Shown here: positions 1-5,422 of the stretch, in pieces
How positions within the stretch are numbered: the first letter of the stretch is position 1
How the letters are laid out: each line of letters begins with the position of its first letter
Assembly (NCBI GenBank): GCA_017457465.1
Contig: JAFTHJ010000230.1
Span: 1-5,437, forward strand
DNA length: 5,437 bases
Reading direction: 5' to 3'
DNA from: Clostridia bacterium
GTDB lineage: Bacteria; Bacillota; Clostridia; Oscillospirales; CAG-272
Position numbers and translations under genes: made by a program
The notes under the pieces: model-generated
Database searches by the model: none
Told to the model about the DNA's origin: nothing
Seen by the model: the letters and a program-made list of their open reading frames with translations, nothing else

Positions 1-93
1 ATGACAATAGACGAGGGACTCGCAAAGGCAGTTGATTTTCTTAACGGAATCATCATAAAGGAAGAAAAGCCCACCACAATGAGCTGGGCATAA
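1..93 (+). CDS. 3' end of an unidentified protein (partial)
   Basis: Frame 1 is open from the first base to a TAA at 91-93 and encodes 30 residues, starting MTIDEGLAKAVDF and ending TTMSWA. It is followed 3 nt later by a strong terminator hairpin, the usual layout for a gene end, so I read it as the C-terminus of a gene whose body lies left of the window. The ATG at position 1 may simply be an internal methionine, since no ribosome binding site can be seen. The T-I-D-E-G-L-x-x-A-V-x-F stretch loosely recalls the C-terminal helix of extended short-chain dehydrogenases such as sugar-nucleotide epimerases. That is too short to name a family. Confidence 0.55.
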   Translation: MTIDEGLAKAVDFLNGIIIKEEKPTTMSWA

Positions 94-96
94 GAT

Positions 97-135
97 AAAA
101 CAAGACGGCAACGCATTGCGTTGCCGTCTTGTTTT
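97..135. terminator. Bidirectional intrinsic terminator between convergent genes
   Basis: There is a perfect 18-bp inverted repeat, arms 97-114 and 118-135, with a 3-nt loop (ATT). The GC-rich core is CAAGACGGCAACGC and the outer pairs are A/T. Read on the plus strand the stem ends in a run of six T (132-137), a classic terminator for the partial gene ending at 93. Read on the minus strand it ends in TTTT (100-97) followed by ATCTTAT, adequate for the DUF4317 gene whose stop codon (136-138) abuts the stem. One hairpin therefore serves both tail-to-tail transcription units. Confidence 0.92.
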
Positions 136-1266
136 TTATTCAATGTTTATTGTGATTCCGTTCACCTCAACATCTCCCTCGGCACTGATGAGAATATATT
201 TCTCACCGTCGATGACACGTGTCTTAACGAGGTCGGTTCTCTTGGGATTGACCTTGATAACAACATCAGGTGTCTTGAGATTGAACTGATTCGTCTCAAC
301 GATATTGCGAGGACTTAACTCGGTCTTTTCTCCGAATTCGCTGACGAATTTTTCCTCAAATGCGCTTATCTGCTCACTCTGAACACCGCCCGATGTGAGA
401 ACATCCACAAACTTGTTTCTGTCTATCATAGGCGCATCTTCATCTTTGCGCTCCTTATGCTCCTCGATTATCTCGTTTATCTGATTGTGTATCGTCTTTA
501 CAACGTGGAGATTGCAGCCGTCACTTACCGTCTGTTCAAGAATAGAGTTGAATGTCTGCTTCTGAAGGTCGGCGGGCATAGGAATGACCTCGGATTTAAA
601 AACCTTGTCCACAAACTCTGAATAATCGGCTTCGGTATCTCGGGTGTAGTAGAGAGCCTTGTATATATTTGCGGTTCTATCATCAAATGTCGGAAACATA
701 AATCCAAGCTCTGGCGCGGCAACTACGGTATCGGCGGTAATGCTTCTGAAAGGATTTCCCGAAACGTAGAAGCCCAGAAGCGACTTTGAGGATTTTATCG
801 GGCATATACAGCATACAAAATATGTAAATATCTCCTCGGATTCCTCACGTCTTTCTCCGTCAACTCCGTGGGCGGGAACGTCATATTTATCGGTGGCGAG
901 AAGAATTATATAGTTTCCTTCCATTTTCACCGATTCGATTATGCGCTCATAAAGCGTGTGTATTGCCGTGTCATCGGAAAGTGCTGAATTACGTATCGCC
1001 GTGAGAATTTTATGCTCCTCGGATTCAAGCACCTGCTTGGTGGAAAATTCTATGTCAACAAGATTTCTTCCCACGTATCCCGAAAGAGATTTTTTGACAA
1101 GTGAAAGAATCTTTTCGGTTTCATCTTCTGTGAGAAAAGCCAATGACTGGTCAAACTCGGCAAGTATTTCTCCTTCAGTGCTTACACAACAGCCTCTTAT
1201 ATGGTTTATATTGCTTCTTTTAGGGTTAAAGCGCCGTCTTATTTCGGCAATTTCCTTTTCATTCAT
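136..1266 (-). CDS. DUF4317 family protein
   Basis: A 376-residue protein recognised as DUF4317, a family of unknown function found mostly in Clostridia. Family-like features are the opening MNEKEIAEIRRRF, the central LGFMFPTFDDRTANIYKALYYT (about residues 177-198) and the C-terminal TPDVVIKVNP (about 342-351) followed by the closing YILISAEGDVEVNGI. There is no signal peptide or membrane segment, so it is probably cytoplasmic. A cysteine cluster VCCICP lies at 151-156. I chose ATG 1266 because the family starts there and AAAGGAA (1283-1277) lies 10 nt upstream. A longer in-frame GTG start at 1383 would add 39 residues, overlap the upstream gene and read through an RNA hairpin. It is the last gene of the mrp operon. 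The family call is firm; the function is unknown. Confidence 0.9.
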   Translation of the reverse strand: MNEKEIAEIRRRFNPKRSNINHIRGCCVSTEGEILAEFDQSLAFLTEDETEKILSLVKKSLSGYVGRNLVDIEFSTKQVLESEEHKILTAIRNSALSDDTAIHTLYERIIESVKMEGNYIILLATDKYDVPAHGVDGERREESEEIFTYFVCCICPIKSSKSLLGFYVSGNPFRSITADTVVAAPELGFMFPTFDDRTANIYKALYYTRDTEADYSEFVDKVFKSEVIPMPADLQKQTFNSILEQTVSDGCNLHVVKTIHNQINEIIEEHKERKDEDAPMIDRNKFVDVLTSGGVQSEQISAFEEKFVSEFGEKTELSPRNIVETNQFNLKTPDVVIKVNPKRTDLVKTRVIDGEKYILISAEGDVEVNGITINIE

Positions 1267-1276
1267 TGTTTTGGTG

Positions 1277-1283
1277 TTCCTTT
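1277..1283 (-). promoter_or_regulatory. Ribosome binding site of the DUF4317 gene
   Basis: AAAGGAA on the minus strand, 10 nt before ATG 1266. It fixes the start at the MNEKE methionine rather than the upstream GTG at 1383, which has only a weak purine stretch in front of it. Confidence 0.75.
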
Positions 1284-1303
1284 CTTGATAAATTATCCGA
1301 ATA

Positions 1304-1341
1304 ATATGGGATATTCCCAGAAGTATAGGAATACCCCATAT
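1304..1341 (-). other. Intercistronic RNA hairpin between the SanA-like and DUF4317 genes
   Basis: In the minus-strand transcript, arms 1341-1327 and 1318-1304 form a 15-bp stem with an 8-nt loop (1326-1319). Thirteen pairs are Watson-Crick. The pairs 1334/1311 and 1327/1318 are G-U wobbles in the minus-strand RNA but would be A-C mismatches in a plus-strand RNA, so the structure favours the operon direction. It starts 2 nt after the stop codon of the SanA-like gene. No T run follows (the sequence continues TATTCGGATAAT), so it is not a clear terminator. It may be a partial terminator, an RNA processing or stability element, or a translation-spacing element. A second small stem, ATTAT/ATAAT with loop TCGG (1305-1292), follows at once. 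Confidence 0.6.
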
Positions 1342-1343
1342 AT

Positions 1344-1931
1344 TTACATAACCTTGATAACATCCTTCATTCTCGCAAAGCACTCACGCACGTCTCTTAT
1401 TAGCTGACCGCGGTATGAGCGTACGTCGGCACATATTCCGTGAGCCTCAAGCCCCATTCTTTGGGCTATATATATGGCTCTGCTCAAATGATATTCTTGA
1501 GTTACAATAATTATCTTCCTGTATTTTCCGACACCGCGAGTGTTATCCACGCTCTCGTAAGTCGAATACCCTTTTCCGTCACATACTATATTTTCCTCGG
1601 GGACACCGTTTTCAATACAGAATTTTTTCATCACGGCAACCTCGTCGTAATGGTCGCCCGAGCGGTCTCCCGAGAGGAGCAAAGTGCGTGAGTATCCAAG
1701 CTTATAAAGCCCTATCGCGGTAGTTAGCCTGTCTTTTAACATATCCGATGGGGTTCCGTCATCCCGTATCCCCGCGCCGAGAACCAGAATACAGTCATAA
1801 TCTGTTCCTTTAAGCTCGGGAGCTGACAGGATATATTTGTCGGTCTTGGTCAAAACAAATAAGTTAAAAGCGGAAAAAACAAGTACAAGAGCCGCCGCAA
1901 CGGCACTCAATACAAGAATAGCTTTTTTCAT
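1344..1931 (-). CDS. SanA/YdcF-like DUF218 domain membrane-anchored protein
   Basis: A 195-residue protein. Residues 5-28 form one N-terminal hydrophobic helix after MKK, probably an uncleaved anchor placing the rest outside the membrane. The DUF218 domain follows: DCILVLGAG (46-54), PSDMLKDRL (61-69), LLLSGD (84-89), YDEVAVMKKF (95-104), GYSTYESVDNT (121-131) and IIIVTQEYHLSRA (140-152), ending in VRECFARMKDVIKVM. The order and spacing match SanA ('vancomycin high-temperature exclusion') proteins, linked in enterobacteria to envelope barrier function; the biochemical activity is not settled. ATG 1931 is preceded by AGGAG (1940-1936) and begins 16 nt after the mrp stop codon, so the two genes are co-transcribed. 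A TTG start at 1997 is possible in frame but would bury the anchor and overlap mrp. The protein seems to lack the short tail many SanA homologues carry after the last helix. Confidence 0.88.
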   Translation of the reverse strand: MKKAILVLSAVAAALVLVFSAFNLFVLTKTDKYILSAPELKGTDYDCILVLGAGIRDDGTPSDMLKDRLTTAIGLYKLGYSRTLLLSGDRSGDHYDEVAVMKKFCIENGVPEENIVCDGKGYSTYESVDNTRGVGKYRKIIIVTQEYHLSRAIYIAQRMGLEAHGICADVRSYRGQLIRDVRECFARMKDVIKVM

Positions 1932-1935
1932 TGAA

Positions 1936-1940
1936 CTCCT
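1936..1940 (-). promoter_or_regulatory. Ribosome binding site of the SanA-like gene
   Basis: AGGAG on the minus strand, 4 nt before ATG 1931 and just after the mrp stop codon (1950-1948). It supports the MKKAILV start, which puts the membrane anchor at the extreme N-terminus. Confidence 0.75.
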
Positions 1941-1947
1941 ATTATAA

Positions 1948-2784
1948 TCAGTTGGAGGATTTACCTCTGTTCTCAATAATCTGCGCCGCGACATCAAGAT
2001 AATTGTTGTCCATAATCTCTATCCAACCCTTGTCGACAAGAGCGGTGAGCTTGGGGTCGACGGGAATACGCGCGAGTAGGTCGAATCCGAATTTCTCTGC
2101 CACCTCATCTATATGGCTTTCTCCGAAAAGCTTAATTTCCTTTCCGCAGTCGGGACACTTAACATAGCTCATATTCTCTATGAGTCCGTATACCGGAATG
2201 TCCATCATTTTTGCCATATTAGCTGCCTTGGAGACTATCATAGACACCAAATCCTGCGGTGTGCTTACGATGACTATACCGTCAAGCGGGATGGACTGGA
2301 ATACCGTGAGCGGAACATCTCCTGTTCCGGGAGGACAGTCTATAAACATATAATCAATGTCGTGCCATATGGTATTTGTCCAGAACTGCTTAACGGTTCC
2401 CGCTATAACAGGTCCGCGCCATACGACAGGACGGGACTCATCCTCAAGCAGAAGATTTACAGACATAATATCAATTCCCGAGGTGGTGGTGGGAGGTATC
2501 ATTCCGTTATCATCCCCTTCAACGGGCTTTTTCAGACCGAATGCCTTCGGTATTGAGGGACCGGTGATATCCGCGTCAAGTATAGCTGTCTTGTATCCAA
2601 GTCGCTGCATAGTAACCGCAAGCATGGAGGTGACTATCGATTTACCGACGCCGCCCTTTCCGCTTACTACTCCTATGATATGTTTAACGCTGCTCAACTC
2701 GTGAGGCTGCTCCATAAGGCTGTTTTTTTCCCTGGAGCCGCAATTACTTGAGCAGGTGGAACAGTTGTGTGTACATTCAGACAT
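1948..2784 (-). CDS. mrp: Mrp/NBP35 (ApbC) family iron-sulfur cluster carrier ATPase
   Basis: A 278-residue P-loop ATPase of the Mrp/ApbC/NBP35 family, cytoplasmic dimers that hold and transfer a [4Fe-4S] cluster to target proteins. Visible motifs are the deviant Walker A SGKGGVGKS (41-49, signature Lys43), the switch I region DADITGPS (70-77), the Walker B-like FIDCPPGTGD (147-156), NMSY (204-207) and the CPDC pair (Cys210, Cys213) that binds the bridging cluster at the dimer interface. An N-terminal cluster, Cys4, Cys8, Cys11 and Cys15 (CX3CX2CX3C), precedes the ATPase domain, and there is no DUF59 domain. I chose ATG 2784 because AAAGGAA lies 7 nt upstream. The alternative GTG at 2832 lies upstream of the expected transcript start and overlaps the -10 region. 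It is the first gene of the operon with the SanA-like and DUF4317 genes. The family call is very firm; the client proteins are unknown. Confidence 0.96.
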   Translation of the reverse strand: MSECTHNCSTCSSNCGSREKNSLMEQPHELSSVKHIIGVVSGKGGVGKSIVTSMLAVTMQRLGYKTAILDADITGPSIPKAFGLKKPVEGDDNGMIPPTTTSGIDIMSVNLLLEDESRPVVWRGPVIAGTVKQFWTNTIWHDIDYMFIDCPPGTGDVPLTVFQSIPLDGIVIVSTPQDLVSMIVSKAANMAKMMDIPVYGLIENMSYVKCPDCGKEIKLFGESHIDEVAEKFGFDLLARIPVDPKLTALVDKGWIEIMDNNYLDVAAQIIENRGKSSN

Positions 2785-2791
2785 TTTTTTA

Positions 2792-2798
2792 TTCCTTT
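2792..2798 (-). promoter_or_regulatory. Ribosome binding site of mrp
   Basis: AAAGGAA on the minus strand, 7 nt before ATG 2784. It is the same heptamer as in front of the DUF4317 gene and it selects the start that places the cysteine cluster at the very N-terminus. Confidence 0.8.
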
Positions 2799-2823
2799 CG
2801 GTGTTGCATTTTGTGATATGATT

Positions 2824-2852
2824 ATTATACACCCTTTCAAGTTTTTTTTCAA
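2824..2852 (-). promoter_or_regulatory. Sigma-A promoter of the mrp operon
   Basis: On the minus strand, a -35 box TTGAAA (2852-2847) and a perfect -10 box TATAAT (2829-2824) are separated by exactly 17 bp. The predicted transcript start is near 2817, giving a 5' leader of about 33 nt before ATG 2784. Upstream of the -35 box (plus-strand 2853-2941) the minus strand is rich in A runs that could act as an UP element. No other good promoter is evident within the operon. Confidence 0.85.
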
Positions 2853-2941
2853 TAGGCTTTAAGATTTTTAATGTTTTGTTTTTTATTTTTTACATATTTT
2901 GTTGTTTTGGCATTTTATTCTTTAAAATTTATAAAAATCTC
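2853..2941. other. AT-rich core between two divergent promoters
   Basis: This stretch separates the -35 boxes of the mrp and gpmI promoters. By hand count it has about 16% G+C (14 of 88 bases in 2853-2940), with long T runs on the plus strand, far below the neighbouring genes. A 9-bp inverted repeat, AGATTTTTA at 2862-2870 and TAAAAATCT at 2932-2940, lies near its ends, one copy upstream of each promoter. It has no coding capacity. It may supply UP elements, DNA curvature or a shared regulator site. Confidence 0.5.
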
Positions 2942-2970
2942 TTGAAAAAAAGCGAGTTTGGTTGTATACT
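2942..2970 (+). promoter_or_regulatory. Sigma-A promoter of gpmI
   Basis: A -35 box TTGAAA (2942-2947) and a -10 box TATACT (2965-2970) are separated by 17 bp. The predicted start is near 2977, giving a leader of about 32 nt to ATG 3009. The sequence just upstream (2921-2938) is made of A and T runs, consistent with an UP element. The leader is too short for a riboswitch. Confidence 0.8.
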
Positions 2971-2996
2971 ATATAAGTTAGAATATTATTTCATTC

Positions 2997-3003
2997 TGGA
3001 GGA
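2997..3003 (+). promoter_or_regulatory. Ribosome binding site of gpmI
   Basis: TGGAGGA, 5 nt before ATG 3009, is a strong Shine-Dalgarno sequence, as expected for a highly expressed glycolytic enzyme. Confidence 0.85.
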
Positions 3004-3008
3004 ATATT

Positions 3009-4670
3009 ATGAGCGCAAAACTTGAAAAACTCAACAATTTTGAAGGAGTAAAGGGCCCCGTTCTCACTATAGTTATGGACGGTGTCGGAATCGCCCCCGC
3101 AACCGAGGCTAATGCCGTTGCAGGTGCTTATACTCCCACACTTGATATGCTTATGAGCAAATATCCTATGGTTCAGCTCAAGGCTCACGGAACAGCCGTC
3201 GGACTTCCCTCTGACGATGATATGGGTAACTCCGAGGTCGGACACAACGCTCTCGGCGCGGGACAGGTCTTCGCGCAGGGCGCAAAGCTTGTTTCGCAGT
3301 CTATCGAATCGGGAAAGATGTTTGCATCCGCAACATGGCAGGAGCTTGTAGCTAACGTAAAAACTAACGCTTCAACACTTCACTTCCTCGGACTCTTCTC
3401 CGACGGAAACGTTCACTCTCATATCGACCACCTCAAGGCTATGATAGTTCAGGCAAAGGCAGAGGGGGTATCCAAGGTAAGAATCCACATTCTTATCGAC
3501 GGACGTGATGTTGGTGAGACAAGCGCACTTGATTATATCGAGCCCTTCGAGGCGTTTATCGCGGACCTCAAGGATACAAGCTTTGATATTTGTATTGCTT
3601 CGGGCGGCGGACGTATGAAGATAACAATGGACCGTTACGAGGCAGATTGGTCTATGGTTGAGAGAGGTTGGCAGACTCACGTTCTCGGAGAGGGCAGACA
3701 GTTTGCTTCCGCTAAAGAGGCGGTTCTTGCATACAGAGCAGAGCTTGGTGTTATAGACCAGGACCTCCCCCCCTTCGTTATAGCTGAAAACGGAAATCCC
3801 GTAGGTACTGTAAACGACGGAGACAGCGTTATATTCTATAACTTCAGAGGCGACCGTTCAATCGAGATATCCAAGACATTTGAGGCGGCAGAGGGCGAGT
3901 TTGACAAATTCGACCGTAAGCGTGTTCCGAATGTTATCTATGCGGGTATGCTTGAGTATGACGGAGACCTTCACATTCCTCATAAGTACCTCGTTTCTCC
4001 TCCCGAGATAACGAATACTATGAGCGAATATCTCGCAAACGCGGGTGTAAATCAGCTTGCTATCTCCGAGACACAGAAGTACGGTCACGTAACCTATTTC
4101 TGGAACGGAAACAAATCGGGTAAGTTCTCCGAGGAGCTTGAGACTTATATCGAAATTCCCTCTGATGTAGTTCCCTTCGAGCAGCGTCCTTGGATGAAGT
4201 GTGCCGAGATAACAGACAAGCTTATCGAGTGCATGGAATCCGGTAAATATCAGTATCTCCGTGTTAACTTCCCCAATGGAGATATGGTAGGTCACACAGG
4301 CTCTCTCCTCGCTACAAGATGCTCTATGGAAGCGCTTGACCTTCAACTCGCAAGAATACTCAAGGTAGTTGATGCTCTCGGCGGAGTTGCTCTTATCACA
4401 GCAGACCACGGAAATGCTGACGAGATGTATGAGGTAGACAAGAAGACCGGTATGCCCAAGGCAGACAAGAACGGTAACTTCAAGGCAAAGACCAGCCATA
4501 CGCTCAATCCCGTTCCCTGCATTGTATACGACAACTTCTATTCCGATAAGTACACCGTAAAGGCAGACAACGGAAGCTTCGGTCTTTCGAATGTGGCGGC
4601 TACTATGGTAAATCTTCTCGGTTATGCGGCTCCCAAGATGTGGGATGAAAGCATAATAGAAATAAAGTAA
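3009..4670 (+). CDS. gpmI: 2,3-bisphosphoglycerate-independent phosphoglycerate mutase (long form)
   Basis: A 553-residue cytoplasmic enzyme that interconverts 3- and 2-phosphoglycerate in glycolysis and gluconeogenesis using two metal ions (usually Mn) and a phosphoserine intermediate. The alkaline-phosphatase-like domain is split around the transferase domain. Expected metal ligands and catalytic residues are all present: Asp24 (MDGVG), the catalytic Ser75 in DMGNSEVGH, Asp425 and His429 (NGDMVGH), Asp466 and His467 (TADHGNADEM) and His497 (TSHTLNP). Substrate-site residues include His136, DGRD (164-167), Arg202, NFRGDR (278-283) and Lys357 in SETQKYGHVTYF. It is about 40 residues longer than the roughly 510-residue E. 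coli/Bacillus form. Signatures such as WQTHVLGEGR, DLPPFVI and FWNGNKSG resemble the plant and trypanosomatid branch. The start is fixed by a strong ribosome binding site. It is transcribed alone, divergent from mrp. No residue needed for activity appears to be missing. Confidence 0.97.
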   Translation: MSAKLEKLNNFEGVKGPVLTIVMDGVGIAPATEANAVAGAYTPTLDMLMSKYPMVQLKAHGTAVGLPSDDDMGNSEVGHNALGAGQVFAQGAKLVSQSIESGKMFASATWQELVANVKTNASTLHFLGLFSDGNVHSHIDHLKAMIVQAKAEGVSKVRIHILIDGRDVGETSALDYIEPFEAFIADLKDTSFDICIASGGGRMKITMDRYEADWSMVERGWQTHVLGEGRQFASAKEAVLAYRAELGVIDQDLPPFVIAENGNPVGTVNDGDSVIFYNFRGDRSIEISKTFEAAEGEFDKFDRKRVPNVIYAGMLEYDGDLHIPHKYLVSPPEITNTMSEYLANAGVNQLAISETQKYGHVTYFWNGNKSGKFSEELETYIEIPSDVVPFEQRPWMKCAEITDKLIECMESGKYQYLRVNFPNGDMVGHTGSLLATRCSMEALDLQLARILKVVDALGGVALITADHGNADEMYEVDKKTGMPKADKNGNFKAKTSHTLNPVPCIVYDNFYSDKYTVKADNGSFGLSNVAATMVNLLGYAAPKMWDESIIEIK

Positions 4671-4679
4671 AATAAAAAA

Positions 4680-4709
4680 TTAACGGGTGACCGAATGGTC
4701 ACCCGTTAA
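4680..4709 (-). terminator. Intrinsic terminator of the DUF4190-like gene, shared with gpmI
   Basis: A perfect 13-bp inverted repeat, arms 4680-4692 and 4697-4709, has a GAAT loop and a GGGTGACC core. On the minus strand the stem is followed by a T-rich tract (the complement of plus-strand AAAAAA at 4674-4679), giving a classic terminator for the gene whose stop codon is at 4720-4718. On the plus strand the sequence after the stem is AATAAAGG with no T run, so termination of gpmI here is likely weaker or needs another factor. Confidence 0.88.
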
Positions 4710-4717
4710 ATAAAGGT

Positions 4718-5341
4718 TCAGAATACTATTTCGTATCCGTATTGAGCGAGTATGTGGTTGATATCCGCCTGAATCTCGGGGTCGGTTATCATTGCCAAGC
4801 CTACAAAGAATCCAAAGAACAAGGAAATAAGATACAAGAAAAGTCCCGCGCTCGAACATATTATAGCGGCGATAGCCATTCCGTTAAGCTTTTTATCAGG
4901 CGCAAGTTTTTTTGACTTAAATGCCAGAACAAAAGAAATTATGGCAAGAACGATAGAGATTGGCAGACAGCAGCAAAGACAACTTGCCACTATCGAGATA
5001 ATTCCGAGAACCATAGCAACTGTAGCCTTTGATTTGGACGCGGCATACTCGTCTGTGGTTTTTACAGGTGCCGATTGCGGAGCAGCCGCTCCCTCCGCAA
5101 CATAAGCCGAATAATTCGGATTAATGCTTGTCTGACTGTCAAAAGCCGCAAAATTGCTCTGCGTAGCTTGAGGCTCTTCAGCGTTTGCTATATTCTCCGC
5201 CTCCTGAATCGGTTCCGCATCAAATACAGTTGCCGATTCTTCGGTATTCATATCAATTTTGTTTTCAGTTATACCGTTATTTTCAGGTATCGGATTTACA
5301 TTATTGTTCATATCGTTTGAATTGTTATTTGTTGTATCCAT
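4718..5341 (-). CDS. DUF4190-like small multi-pass membrane protein
   Basis: A 207-residue protein in two parts. Residues 1-105 are hydrophilic and low in complexity, rich in Asn early (TTNNNSNDMNNN) and then in Glu, Ala, Gln and Ser, and probably disordered. Residues 107-185 hold hydrophobic helices: about 107-120, about 126-141 and 155-185, with the cysteine-rich turn CLCCCLP (121-127) between the first two and the charged loop KSKKLAPDKKLNG (142-154) before the last. This fits the DUF4190 type of membrane protein, whose function is unknown. A soluble tail of about 22 residues follows (ITDPEIQADINHILAQYGYEIVF). There is no signal peptide. ATG 5341 is preceded by GGAGG (5354-5350) 8 nt away and by its own promoter. 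The gene is monocistronic and converges on gpmI, so the context gives no functional clue. The domain call is by sequence style only. Confidence 0.8.
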   Translation of the reverse strand: MDTTNNNSNDMNNNVNPIPENNGITENKIDMNTEESATVFDAEPIQEAENIANAEEPQATQSNFAAFDSQTSINPNYSAYVAEGAAAPQSAPVKTTDEYAASKSKATVAMVLGIISIVASCLCCCLPISIVLAIISFVLAFKSKKLAPDKKLNGMAIAAIICSSAGLFLYLISLFFGFFVGLAMITDPEIQADINHILAQYGYEIVF

Positions 5342-5349
5342 TATAGTTT

Positions 5350-5354
5350 CCTCC
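5350..5354 (-). promoter_or_regulatory. Ribosome binding site of the DUF4190-like gene
   Basis: GGAGG on the minus strand, 8 nt before ATG 5341; near-ideal spacing and strength. Confidence 0.85.
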
Positions 5355-5393
5355 GTTGGGATTTTTAAGCAAAATACCTCTGCTTGATACTTA

Positions 5394-5422
5394 ATTCTAC
5401 CATATTTTAATCTTTATGTCAA
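5394..5422 (-). promoter_or_regulatory. Sigma-A promoter of the DUF4190-like gene
   Basis: On the minus strand, a perfect -35 box TTGACA (5422-5417) and a -10 box TAGAAT (5399-5394) are separated by 17 bp. Transcription should start near 5387, giving a leader of about 46 nt before ATG 5341. A near-consensus promoter suggests strong basal expression. The rest of the window to 5437 is AT-rich and shows no gene. Confidence 0.85.

Noticed and set aside
1..93. A complete 30-residue small protein starting at ATG 1
   Set aside because: The upstream sequence is missing, so a start cannot be shown; the C-terminus of a larger gene is the simpler reading, followed by its terminator.
1267..1383. 39-residue N-terminal extension of DUF4317 from GTG 1383, with a hydrophobic stretch resembling a membrane anchor
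   Set aside because: It starts at GTG with a weak ribosome site, overlaps the SanA-like gene by 40 nt, reads through the intercistronic hairpin and is absent from the family start MNEKE, which has its own AAAGGAA site.
956..1407. Plus-strand open frames opposite DUF4317 and the SanA-like gene end
   Set aside because: Their translations are low-information mirror frames of the minus-strand genes, without initiation signals.
1932..1997. Extended SanA-like start at TTG 1997 or ATG 1994
   Set aside because: It would overlap the end of mrp by about 50 nt and put an Arg-rich stretch before the anchor; AGGAG precedes ATG 1931 instead.
2113..2556. 147-residue open frame antisense to mrp
   Set aside because: It is a shadow of the mrp coding sequence with no recognisable domain and no promoter.
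2785..2832. Extended mrp start at GTG 2832
   Set aside because: The codon lies upstream of the predicted transcription start and next to the TATAAT box, so it would not be in the mRNA; ATG 2784 has a proper ribosome binding site.
2977..3008. Riboswitch or leader peptide ahead of gpmI
   Set aside because: The predicted leader is only about 32 nt, with no stem-loop and no small open frame.
3858..4499. 213-residue open frame antisense to gpmI
   Set aside because: It lies wholly within a certain gene, resembles no family, and arises from the codon bias of gpmI; no ribosome site or promoter supports it.
5365..5385. Hairpin in the leader of the DUF4190-like gene (AAGCA/TGCTT)
   Set aside because: Only five base pairs around a 9-nt loop in AT-rich sequence; too weak to call.
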